A stretch of 64,000 nucleotides of DNA from Microtetraspora glauca (GTDB taxonomy: Bacteria; Actinomycetota; Actinomycetes; Streptosporangiales; Streptosporangiaceae): the NCBI GenBank assembly GCA_001570385.1, contig BBYL01000013.1, forward strand, positions 1-64,000, written 5' to 3'. The notes under the pieces are model-generated. The model was not told the origin of the DNA and did not search any database. It was given only the letters and a program-made list of their open reading frames with translations. The position numbers and the translations under genes are program-made. Shown one piece after another: positions 52,201 to 58,666 of this stretch (positions are counted from its first letter, which is position 1; each line of letters starts with the position of its first letter).

Positions 52201-52778
52201 TCGGCAATCACCCGTGCACGCTCGTGCTCCTGGGCGAGGTCGGCGACCTGATCGAGCTTCAACTGCGACTCAGCCAGGGCCGCCCGGTCCGCCGCCAGAG
52301 CCTTACGCAGCTCAGCGAGCTCGGCCGGATCGGTCAGGACCGGCTCGACCGGCGGGACAAAGGCGGTGACCGTGCGGTCCCCCGTCAGCGCCCGGTGAAG
52401 CCACGTCCCCAGTTCCCACGCGACACGGATGCCCTGAAGAGCGCGTGCCGTGTCGAACATGTGCCGGTGGGTCGCCTGATTACCCGTCTGGCGAAGGGTG
52501 TCGAATCCCACGCGGATGTTCGGGGGCAGCATGCCCGCATCGGCCAGCACCGCGACTCGATGGACCTGGTGGTCGCCGGATACCCGCACCCCAGAACGGG
52601 CGATGAGTTCCTCGGCCAGCACTTCCCCGAACTGGCGAGTGTGAACCAGCGCGGCGTTCGAGTCGGTGAACACGACCGCCTCGGCCTGGGCACCGTAGAG
52701 CGCGAGCAACGGATTATGGTCGAACAAACGCCCGAAGTTAGCGGAGGAACGCGCCAGGTTAGTCAGCTGTTTGTCCAC
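49242..52778 (-). CDS. hsdR: type I restriction endonuclease subunit HsdR (EcoEI-like)
   Basis: 1178 residues from GTG 52778. A DUF4145-like N-terminal region (LFDHNPLLALYGAQAEAVVFTDSNAALVHTRQFGEVLAEEL) and a coiled coil (residues about 165-235) precede the nuclease domain (DYVLYVDGKIVGVIEAKREGETL, the PD-ExK core). The helicase follows: MATGAGKTFTAVTETYRLL, VDECHRSIYGVWRGVLDYFDAHIVGLTATPTKQT, KGRGARTL. The end resembles EcoEI_R_C. It translocates DNA and cuts at a distance. It is first in the operon. The frame is intact. Confidence 0.95.
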   Translation of the reverse strand: MDKQLTNLARSSANFGRLFDHNPLLALYGAQAEAVVFTDSNAALVHTRQFGEVLAEELIARSGVRVSGDHQVHRVAVLADAGMLPPNIRVGFDTLRQTGNQATHRHMFDTARALQGIRVAWELGTWLHRALTGDRTVTAFVPPVEPVLTDPAELAELRKALAADRAALAESQLKLDQVADLAQEHERARVIADSLVATAQARHEELRAQNEALLAELAQLRAAQQAKFNTLKAEPKKVSSAERAVIVERALRPAPLNEVQARRVIDQKLVEAGWLVQDVRDLNPIAGRGVAVREFRLASGPADYVLYVDGKIVGVIEAKREGETLSAAQAQNARYAAGALKEHSLAVWRKDEPLAFRYASTGTETVFLNRLDLQARTREVFSFHRPETIAAWMREADELPEAPTYRARLKHLPTLETSGLRPAQVEAITGLEASLASDQPRGLIQMATGAGKTFTAVTETYRLLKHGKARRVLFLVDRNNLGRQALGEFRNYVTPDDGRKFSELYNVERLAGDHVQDSSSVLICTIQKMYALLRGEAVVNDDVADDAVEDTDAQYEIDGPVSVEYNPQVPPESFDLIVVDECHRSIYGVWRGVLDYFDAHIVGLTATPTKQTLGFFRQNLVSEYTYEMAVADGVNVDFDVVRLSTKIGEEGSLIEEGTTVKVRNRKTRAQRLEQLDDDFVYSKRQLGRTVIAEDHIRTVLTTYRDNWKRWFSDREVLPKTLIFAADDNHAEEVLDLAKQVFGQGDEFATKITYKVRAAGKNPDSLINDLRHDAALRIAVTVDMIATGTDVRALECVIFLRAVRSAVLFEQMKGRGARTLDPEELREVTPGATDQIAKTRFILLDAVGVTDSPLVDSKPLMSATEKQISLENLLKKCATKAINVTEAAALAGRLSRLNQQITPKEREELATVGGGVTIAALSRAIVAAIDPDAQEKARLAGGTAAARKLVEDAIAPLTGNPPYRDRILEIRRDHDITYDATTKDEVRSLVEVPREERAGSMVESWHGFLEKHRDEIIAIQVLTQHRGGGHDALAKLKELAARIKRPPHAWTPETLWDAYETLGKAAASPQGNAEVPDLVSLIRYELGMDTELKPYRSAVEERFAAWLARQEQAGAGFTPDQTWWLERIRDEIAIGVGITVEDIKGVTFTPRGGQAGLVRDFGSRDRARDLIAEMDRELA

Positions 52779-53810
52779 GTCGCCTCAATCGCCGATCCCA
52801 AGCTTTAGCCCCTGCAGATCATGTGCAACTTTTACGCCACCTTGGGTGTCCATGATCGTTGAACTGCTATAAATACTCAAGAGTTCTGGTATCGCTATGC
52901 AGAGGGTCCGACTGTTGGTCGAAGCCTCGGCCCTACTGTGGATAGCCCAAACGATGCAGGCCGATACCGCCATGCCGGGGACCCCGGCACCGGTTACCCG
53001 AGGCAACCCGGTGGCAAGTCGGCCCGGAGCGCAGGCCCGCCAGGGTCGAGCACCGGGGCGGCGCGGCAGCCGATCGCCCTGGCCCCGTATGGCGGGAACC
53101 GAAGTCAGCGATCGTCAGGCCTCAGCTCGGGCTGCCCGATCCACTCGATGACCTGTTATCGGACCAAGACGTGACGCAATTGGGTCTGGTGTACACGCGG
53201 GGTGACCGGCGCAGAGGGCCGGAGCTTGCGGCTGTCCCTACGGTGGCTCGGCGACCTGAACCGCGCCGCCCTGGCCGCCGTGCTGGCTGCGGCGGTCTTC
53301 TATCGTCTGGCGTTCCGTCTCGGTGGTTTGGAGCGCGCGGGCGGCGTCGGCCGGGACCGGCCGAAGAGCCGCATGCCCGGCCGGCTGGCCGACTGGCGCG
53401 CGAGGCGGGCCGCCGGAGGCGGCTCGCCCTTGAAGACGTAGAGAAAGTTCTCATCCGGCACTACTGAACCGCTTCTCCTACCTCGGCTGATGCTTGACAC
53501 TGCGGCCTCGGTTGATGGTTGTCATGATCGATCCGGAGTGGAGCCGGGGGTGCGTCTCGCGGCAGAAGCGGACGTCGAGGCAGCACAACTCCTGACGCCA
53601 TAAGTCGGTAGACAGCTCACCCGTGCGGCGTCATCCGAACGACGATCCGTCTCTGTCGGACGATGAGCTGGTTCGACGCCGTGCTCGTGCTCGACGACCT
53701 GGCCGACGCGGAGCCCCGCGACCAGCTGACCCCATCGAGAGCCGATGAACAGGTGGCAGTCCGCGGCTAGGCTTCTCTGCAATTCATGGGCAACGCGGGA
53801 AGGGACTGGC
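52779..53810. other. 1-kb stretch without a supported gene
   Basis: This spans the promoter side of hsdR and the left end of the mobile element core. Short frames exist (for example 53202-53441 with one hydrophobic stretch, and 53663-53770) but lack ribosome sites and similarity. TGAACCGC-type words recur here and at 54261-54284. The composition suggests decayed DNA. Confidence 0.4.
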
Positions 53811-54095
53811 ATGGGCAACGCGGCGTGGGGCGCCGGCCACCACACGGGCATGGAAGAGGGCCTCGCCATCGGCGAAGAGATCGGCCTAAAGAAGGGCGTG
53901 GCGATCGGCGTTGCTGCGACTGCTGCCGTCGTCACGGCAGCTTGCGTCGTGCTCTGGAAGCTCGGCCCATGGAGGCTTGTTTCGAAGCACCCCTTGGGCC
54001 GTGAGCAGGACCCTGCCGCCATGGACTCGAACCCGGTCGCCGAGAAAGGCGTCGACGACAAGCCGGAAGCCCGCGAAGGCACCCCAAGCGAATAG
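53811..54095 (+). CDS. 94-aa single-helix protein of the mobile element
   Basis: ATG 53811 follows GGGAAGGGACTGGC, so this start is preferred over 53745. The product opens GNAAWGAGHHTGMEEGLAIGEEIGLKKGVAIG, continues into one hydrophobic helix (VAATAAVVTAACVVLWKLG) and ends in a charged tail. Proteins beginning MGNAAWGxGHHxG appear in actinobacterial mobile elements, to my recollection, with no known role. Confidence 0.6.
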   Translation: MGNAAWGAGHHTGMEEGLAIGEEIGLKKGVAIGVAATAAVVTAACVVLWKLGPWRLVSKHPLGREQDPAAMDSNPVAEKGVDDKPEAREGTPSE

Positions 54096-54260
54096 GTTGG
54101 CGACTCTGCCACTTCGGGACCCCCGGCTGCCCTCACGGATGGCTATACGTGCTGCGCACTCTCATCGGCAGAAGGGGAAGTGTCGCCAGCCTCGCCGTAA
54201 TCATGTAAAGCATCAGTTGGGGCCGAAGCGTCAAGCATCAACCGAGGCCCGACGCACTAC

Positions 54261-54284
54261 TGAACCGCTGAACCGCTGAACCGC
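54261..54284. repeat. three tandem 8-bp units
   Basis: TGAACCGC is repeated three times without gap, just downstream of the GntR gene's stop at 54312. A fourth copy lies at 53465. Iterons of an origin are possible but three short units are weak evidence. Confidence 0.4.
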
Positions 54285-54311
54285 TGGCCCCAGGGCCTAA
54301 CAGTCTTCCGG

Positions 54312-54563
54312 TCAGTCGCCTGCGGCCTGCTCTTCGGAAGCTTTGACAAAGGAGCCCATGCCGGGTTCCGTGTGGATCAGGTCTGCCTGCCGGAGTGCGC
54401 GCATGACCTTCTGCGCGGTGGCGTTGGCTATGCCGAACTCTTCGATGAGATCGACGATCGATGGAATGCGCTCGCCTGGCTTGTACTGCCCGGAGTGGAT
54501 CCGATCGCGGATGATCTCGAAAACCTGCCTCCACCTCGGCTGATTCGGCTTGAGTTCGACCAT
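54312..54563 (-). CDS. small GntR family regulator
   Basis: 83 residues, consisting of a winged helix only: WRQVFEIIRDRIHSGQYKPGERIPSIVDLIEEFGIANATAQKVMRALRQADLIHTEPGMGSFV. It is a GntR DNA-binding domain without an effector domain, as found in AICE and plasmid regulators. It is divergent from the methyltransferase gene. A 16-bp palindrome (54607-54622) in the gap is the likely operator, so it should repress both. Confidence 0.85.
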   Translation of the reverse strand: MVELKPNQPRWRQVFEIIRDRIHSGQYKPGERIPSIVDLIEEFGIANATAQKVMRALRQADLIHTEPGMGSFVKASEEQAAGD

Positions 54564-54606
54564 GCCGCTGAACGTAGAAGATCATCACATGCCATGGCGA
54601 TGGACA

Positions 54607-54622
54607 GCACGCTATAGCGTGC
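54607..54622. promoter_or_regulatory. 16-bp perfect palindrome, likely GntR operator
   Basis: GCACGCTATAGCGTGC is fully self-complementary and sits in the 107-bp gap between the divergent GntR and methyltransferase genes. GntR-type repressors bind such sites. Confidence 0.65.
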
Positions 54623-54670
54623 CATAGCTTTATCTGCCTATGATGAGGTCCCCCCAGACAGGAGGACGTC

Positions 54671-55477
54671 ATGCCAGAGGGATCACTCATCGATGTCTCC
54701 ACGCCAAACGTCGCCCGGACGTATGACTACCTTCTTGGCGGCAAGGAGAACTTCGCCGCGGACCGCGCTATGGCGGAGAAGGTCTTGCGGCTCGTCCCTC
54801 AGGCGCGGACCTTCGCGCGGCTGAACCGGGAGTTCCTCGTCCGGGCGGTTCGGTTCCTCGCTGGTGAGGCCAGGATCACTCAGTTCGTCGACATCGGGTC
54901 TGGCCTGCCGACCGAGCGGAACGTGCATGAGGTCGCCCAACAGATCACCCCGGGCGCTCGGGTCGTCTACGTCGACAACGACCCGATGGTGCTCGTGCAC
55001 GCGCGGGCGCTGCTGGCCACCGATGCCAATACGCGGGTAGCGGACGCCGATCTACGCAAGCCGTCCAGCATCGTCGGGCATCGCGACGTGCTCGACCTGA
55101 TCGACTGGTCCAAGCCGGTCGCGGTCCTGCTGGTGGCCGTCCTGCACTTCATCACCGACACTGACGACCCGCGTCAGATCATCGGCGAACTACGCGCGGC
55201 AATGGCGCCTGGCTCCTACCTGGTGATCGCCCACGTTGAGCGGCGCCCCGAGGTGAACAGGGCGGCTGACCTTTATCGGGATGCCAACGCACCGGCCGTA
55301 CCGCGTAGGGCAGAAGAAATCGCCGCGTTGCTCAGCGGCCTGGACCTGGTGGCGCCGGGATTGGTTCGGCTGCCGCTGTGGCGTCCGCAAGAGCTTGAGA
55401 TGTGGCCCGAGGAGTTGGACGCTCCGCTGCTCGGGGCCGTTGGACAGGTGGCCTCCGTGCGCACTGGGGGTGGGTGA
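54671..55477 (+). CDS. SAM-dependent methyltransferase (Methyltransf_19, DUF574)
   Basis: 268 residues from ATG 54671 with AGGAGG upstream. The opening VSTPNVARTYDYLLGGKENFAADRAMAEKVL and the SAM motif RITQFVDIGSGLPTERNVHEVA are diagnostic for PF04672, a family expanded in Streptosporangiales. Later VVYVDNDPMVLVHARALL and VAVLLVAVLHFI are conserved. The substrate is unknown. Its place in a mobile element next to GntR is of interest because such genes are usually chromosomal. Confidence 0.88.
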   Translation: MPEGSLIDVSTPNVARTYDYLLGGKENFAADRAMAEKVLRLVPQARTFARLNREFLVRAVRFLAGEARITQFVDIGSGLPTERNVHEVAQQITPGARVVYVDNDPMVLVHARALLATDANTRVADADLRKPSSIVGHRDVLDLIDWSKPVAVLLVAVLHFITDTDDPRQIIGELRAAMAPGSYLVIAHVERRPEVNRAADLYRDANAPAVPRRAEEIAALLSGLDLVAPGLVRLPLWRPQELEMWPEELDAPLLGAVGQVASVRTGGG

Positions 55478-55624
55478 GGAGGCCACCGCTCAACCGCGCC
55501 CGCCGATGCCGGCCTTCCCCCGACCCGTCGGCGGGCGCCGCCCCCGCAGAGCCACACGCCCCCGAGTGCCCCTCTGCGGGGGCTACCACCCTTCAGACGC
55601 CCTCATGAGGAGGTGACCAGCGGC

Positions 55625-55921
55625 ATGGCAGCAGGCGGCCTGACTGTCGAGTACCACGGCATTCACCCGGCACCACCGAAAGCCGGATGGGAGAAGCTCC
55701 CATGGCAGGAATGCCGCCCCCGGGCGCGCCGGGTCCGGGTGCTTGAGCACACTTGCGAATGCCAGGACATCGTCTATGAGCTGTGCCAGGCCGGGGGCCT
55801 GCTCTTCACCCGCCGCCACTACCGCGCCGCCGACGGCGTTGTTGTGACCGAGAGCGAATGGCTCCGCTCCGTCCCCGCCCGACTGCTGTGGACCAACATC
55901 CTGCTCGGTCACCTCCGATGA
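55625..55921 (+). CDS. 98-aa protein of unknown function
   Basis: ATG 55625 follows AGGAGGTG eleven bases upstream; a GTG start at 55613 would overlap that site. The product (LTVEYHGIHPAPPKAGWEKLPWQECRPRARRVRVLEHTCECQDIVYELCQAGGLLFTRRH) looks like a small helical protein with three Cys. The final bases overlap the convergent kinase gene at 55909. Similar short proteins accompany regulatory genes in actinobacterial elements. Confidence 0.55.
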   Translation: MAAGGLTVEYHGIHPAPPKAGWEKLPWQECRPRARRVRVLEHTCECQDIVYELCQAGGLLFTRRHYRAADGVVVTESEWLRSVPARLLWTNILLGHLR

Positions 55922-56499
55922 CCGACCGACCCCGCCCCCTCCCCCTCGGCCGCCAGAGCAGCGAAAGCGCCGGCTATCTCCCGCGCCACCGCTACGGCCT
56001 CGGCATCCTGCGTACAGATCGACCGGTCGAACGTCACCGTCTCGGCGTGCGCGTTGAGGTCGGCTTGGGCCTCGTCCCACGCCTGGAGGCGCTTGCCGGT
56101 GTCGGGGTCACCGCGGCTTCGGGACCGCCGCTCACACATCTCACGGGAGACCCAGAGCCGTACGCGCAACCAGTCGCCGCCGCTGGTGAGCTGGTGCAGG
56201 TCAGCGATGCTGCCCACGTGGACGATCGGGACCTGGTCGGCCTCGGCCATCGCCTCGACCGTGCAGACGTCGACGGCGTAGATGTTGCCGTACCGGCGGG
56301 TCTCGACCAGCAACCGCCCAGCCTCGCGGAGCTGCTCCAGGTGCTCGGCGGTGACGAAGTCGTACTCATCGGCGCGGCCGGTGCCGATCTTGAGCTTGCG
56401 GAGCAGGGCGAACCGTTGATCGATCTCGGCGAGTGCGGCCGTGACGGTGCTCTTGCCGCTGGCGGGGGGCCCATACAGCACGATGCCGCGCAGCCTCAC
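55909..56499 (-). CDS. P-loop kinase (guanylate kinase-like), second of a pair
   Basis: 196 residues from GTG 56499, which overlaps the upstream gene's stop by four bases. GIVLYGPPASGKSTVTAALAEI holds Walker A (GPPASGKS, residues 10-17). The middle region (FALLRKLKIGTGRADEYDFVTAEHLEQLREAGRLLVETRRYGNIYAVD) follows the guanylate/nucleotide-monophosphate kinase plan: LID-like Arg, then YGNxY where guanylate kinases have YGT. The substrate could be a nucleotide or a small metabolite. The paired gene upstream is a HTH-kinase. Confidence 0.82.
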   Translation of the reverse strand: MRLRGIVLYGPPASGKSTVTAALAEIDQRFALLRKLKIGTGRADEYDFVTAEHLEQLREAGRLLVETRRYGNIYAVDVCTVEAMAEADQVPIVHVGSIADLHQLTSGGDWLRVRLWVSREMCERRSRSRGDPDTGKRLQAWDEAQADLNAHAETVTFDRSICTQDAEAVAVAREIAGAFAALAAEGEGAGSVGHRR

Positions 56500-57533
56500 G
56501 CGAGAATCCGCTTGAGCGCTTCGCGGGTCTGGTCGGCGAGGCTGATCGCTGCACCGAGCCGGTTGTCGACGGTTACGTGTGCCGTGGGCGGGCTGGTCTC
56601 GACCTTGAGCCCTGTGGCGTACTGGTCCCAGTTGCTCAGCTTCCAGGTGTCGCGGGCGGCGGCGCGGAACTCGATGTACTCGCGCATGGACTCCGGGTCG
56701 CAGCGAACCCAGATCGCGGCTACGTCGATGCCCTTGGCTGCGCACCGGTTCTCCAGCCGGGCGAACCACGCCTCATCGTTCAGCTCCGCGATGAACGGCG
56801 CGGACAGGATGGTTGAGGTGCCGACGTTGAGGTTGTCCCACGCGGTCTCCATGAGGCACCGGTACTCCAGCGGGCGGACCTCTTTGAGGTACAGGTCGGT
56901 GTGCCGGTCGTGGGGATCGCCGCCCAGGGAAATGAGCAGCCGTTCGACGATGGCGCGGGTCAGGGAGTCCTTGTCCAGGAACGCCCAGCCGGTGATGTCG
57001 GACAGGAAGCGGGAAAACTCGGTCTTGCCCGATCCGGCGTACCCGCCGACGAGGACGAGGATCGGTTTGGGGCTGCCTCCGCCGTGGCGTCTGCGCCATG
57101 CATCGACGACGCGGGCGCGCAAGAGAGCCTGTGGGGTGTCTCCTGGCTCGATGCCGCCGATGGAGACCTTGGTGAACGCTTCTTCGATGACCTGGGCGGC
57201 GGCGTTGTCGGTGGCGGGGTCCATGGGCGCGGGTAATTCGGAAATCACAATTTCCGCTTTCTGTGATTCACCGGGCAGAGGGGGGCGGAAGCCTAGTTCA
57301 GGCTCCGTTGCCTGATAAAGCAGACAGTACGCGCGTCGATAGTGCGGGCCGGGGAAGATGGTTCCCTGTTCGTGCCCCCAGAGGGTTTGAAAGTTCGCCG
57401 CCGGTACGGCAAGGCCATGGCGGCTGGCCGCGAGCCGGAGTCGTTCACCCGCGGCTTCAAGGGTGAGGCCGTGCGCTTCGCGGTGTTCCCGCAGGCGGGA
57501 AGGGGTCCAGCCGGGTCGCTGGGTCGTCTTCAT
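56496..57533 (-). CDS. HTH-P-loop kinase fusion (zeta-toxin-like ATPase)
   Basis: 345 residues from ATG 57533. An XRE-type HTH occupies residues about 10-75 (RLREHREAHGLTLEAAGERL, ANFQTLWGHEQGTIFPGPHYRRAYCLLYQ). The kinase core has Walker A GGYAGSGKT (163-171), a following FLDKDSLTRAIVERLL, then ETAWDNLNVGTSTILSAPFIAEL and IWVRCDPESMREYI, as in zeta-toxin and aminoglycoside-type small-molecule kinases. It may regulate itself while phosphorylating a metabolite. It is translated together with the smaller kinase. Confidence 0.82.
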   Translation of the reverse strand: MKTTQRPGWTPSRLREHREAHGLTLEAAGERLRLAASRHGLAVPAANFQTLWGHEQGTIFPGPHYRRAYCLLYQATEPELGFRPPLPGESQKAEIVISELPAPMDPATDNAAAQVIEEAFTKVSIGGIEPGDTPQALLRARVVDAWRRRHGGGSPKPILVLVGGYAGSGKTEFSRFLSDITGWAFLDKDSLTRAIVERLLISLGGDPHDRHTDLYLKEVRPLEYRCLMETAWDNLNVGTSTILSAPFIAELNDEAWFARLENRCAAKGIDVAAIWVRCDPESMREYIEFRAAARDTWKLSNWDQYATGLKVETSPPTAHVTVDNRLGAAISLADQTREALKRILA

Positions 57534-57733
57534 TGCATACCTTCGCCTTCACGCTCGGGGTGGTGGTGCGCGGTGTGCGGTCGTGCATGTGAAAACGCTC
57601 GTGTAAATGCCCGTTGAGACGGACTGAAAAATCTTAACTAGATCGGTGTGATACCGGAAACCCGCAGCTCACGGTGAACTTGAGCCATCCCGAAAGGGCG
57701 AAAGGCGCCAGGGATGAGCGAGGAGAGACGAGC
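57534..57733. promoter_or_regulatory. intergenic region upstream of the HTH-kinase gene
   Basis: 200 bases between the kinase operon (minus) and the short coiled-coil frame (plus). The AT-rich run AAAAATCTTAACTAGATC at 57627-57644 is a probable promoter core, but no spacing could be fixed with confidence. Confidence 0.35.
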
Positions 57734-57880
57734 GTGAATGCGGACGAGCGGCGCATCATTCAAGAGCTGGCCGAAATGCGGGCGGAGTTGGAGGAGTTGG
57801 CCTGCAGGGTCGCGGAGATCACTTCAGCTTTGGGAAGACCGCCGATTCCAGAGCGGCAAGCCGATCCCCCAACTCCTTGA
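57734..57880 (+). CDS. 48-aa coiled-coil peptide
   Basis: GTG 57734 with GAGGAGAGACGAGC before it. The product NADERRIIQELAEMRAELEELACRVAEITSAL is one amphipathic helix with heptads, then a Pro-rich tail. The last 62 bases overlap the GntR gene end on the other strand. The helix resembles the C-terminal coil of that regulator (EILDQLAQMRASVKELGDRLAALE), so it might pair with it. Whether it is translated is unknown. Confidence 0.4.
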   Translation: MNADERRIIQELAEMRAELEELACRVAEITSALGRPPIPERQADPPTP

Positions 57881-58184
57881 CCGATGCGCGCATCTGGGCA
57901 AGCTGGTCCAGGATCTCGGCGTTGACGCCGGACGGCTCGGGCTCGGCGGCCAATGCCGGGGCTTCGCGGACGAACACGCCCTTGCCCTGCTGGCCGACCA
58001 CGAGTCCCTCGGTGCGCAGGACGCTGATCGCGGACTTGACCACGCTGGCCGAGACCTCGAACCGCTCGCAGAGCTGCGCGATGGACGGCAGTGCCGTGCC
58101 GGGCGGCAGTGAGCCGGCGCGGATTTGGGCGCGCAGCTCGTCAACGATCTGCAAGTAGGCCGGTCGGCCGGTCTTCTCCACCAT
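57819..58184 (-). CDS. GntR-family regulator of the transfer operon
   Basis: 121 residues from ATG 58184, preceded by GAGGAGAG. The winged helix is AYLQIVDELRAQIRAGSLPPGTALPSIAQLCERFEVSASVVKSAISVLRTEGLVVGQQGKGVFV. A C-terminal coil (AEILDQLAQMRASVKELGDRLAALES) probably dimerises the protein. It is divergent from the transfer/replication operon and a 14-bp palindrome lies in the promoter between them, as with KorSA of pSAM2. The longer upstream frame covers that promoter and is rejected. Confidence 0.88.
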   Translation of the reverse strand: MVEKTGRPAYLQIVDELRAQIRAGSLPPGTALPSIAQLCERFEVSASVVKSAISVLRTEGLVVGQQGKGVFVREAPALAAEPEPSGVNAEILDQLAQMRASVKELGDRLAALESAVFPKLK

Positions 58185-58259
58185 CGGTGCTCTCCTCGTC
58201 TCCGCCCTCCAGTTGAGCACACCCAGGTAAAGAAACCAACCAAGTCCTCGAAGTACTCC

Positions 58260-58288
58260 TTGACAACTTAGAATTCTAAGCGTTCCAT
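58260..58288 (+). promoter_or_regulatory. promoter of the transfer operon with palindromic operator in the spacer
   Basis: TTGACA at 58260-58265 is a consensus -35. A 17-base spacer follows, of which CTTAGAATTCTAAG (58267-58280) is a perfect palindrome. The -10 position is TTCCAT (58283-58288), a poor match to consensus. A repressor bound to the spacer would block RNA polymerase directly. The divergent GntR is the natural candidate. Confidence 0.6.
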
Positions 58289-58327
58289 GTACTCCAAGTA
58301 GTCTCACTCTGATCAAAGGAAACGATC

Positions 58328-58666
58328 ATGCGTAACATCCCGATCCCCGTCGACGTCACCCGGCTGTCCGTCTCCGTCGCCAAGGGCGCCCGGCCGCGCC
58401 TGGTGAGCAAGGAGACCGGAGAGGTCAAGCGGGACCGCGACGGCAACGTCATGTACGAGGTCACCCTCATGGTTGAGGACGAGTTCGGCCGGATGGAGCT
58501 CGTCAAGGTCAGCGTCACCCCGGAGCCGCAGGTCTCGGCGGGGGATGAGGTGATCCCGGTCGGGCTGGTCGGCTATGTCTGGGAGCAGGCGGGCCGGTGG
58601 GGCATCTCCTACCGCGCCCAGTCCTTCACCCCGGTCACGGCCGCTGCTGGTGCGGGGGTGAACTGA
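58328..58666 (+). CDS. conserved element protein upstream of TraB-like translocase
   Basis: 112 residues, with AAAGGAAACGATC before ATG 58328. The β-rich sequence (PIPVDVTRLSVSVAKGARPRLV, NVMYEVTLMVEDEFGRMELVKVSVTPEP, EVIPVGLVGYVWEQAGRWGISYRAQSF) is typical of the first gene of AICE transfer operons. An OB-like single-stranded DNA binding role is possible but not shown. Its stop overlaps the next start (TGATG). Confidence 0.75.
   Translation: MRNIPIPVDVTRLSVSVAKGARPRLVSKETGEVKRDRDGNVMYEVTLMVEDEFGRMELVKVSVTPEPQVSAGDEVIPVGLVGYVWEQAGRWGISYRAQSFTPVTAAAGAGVN

Noticed and set aside
53202..53441. 79-codon frame with one hydrophobic stretch (LAAVLAAAVFYRLAF)
   Set aside because: No ribosome site, no family similarity and a very Arg-rich remainder; it lies in a decayed stretch.
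53663..53770. 35-codon frame MSWFDAVLVLDDLAD...
   Set aside because: No ribosome site; surrounded by degenerate sequence.
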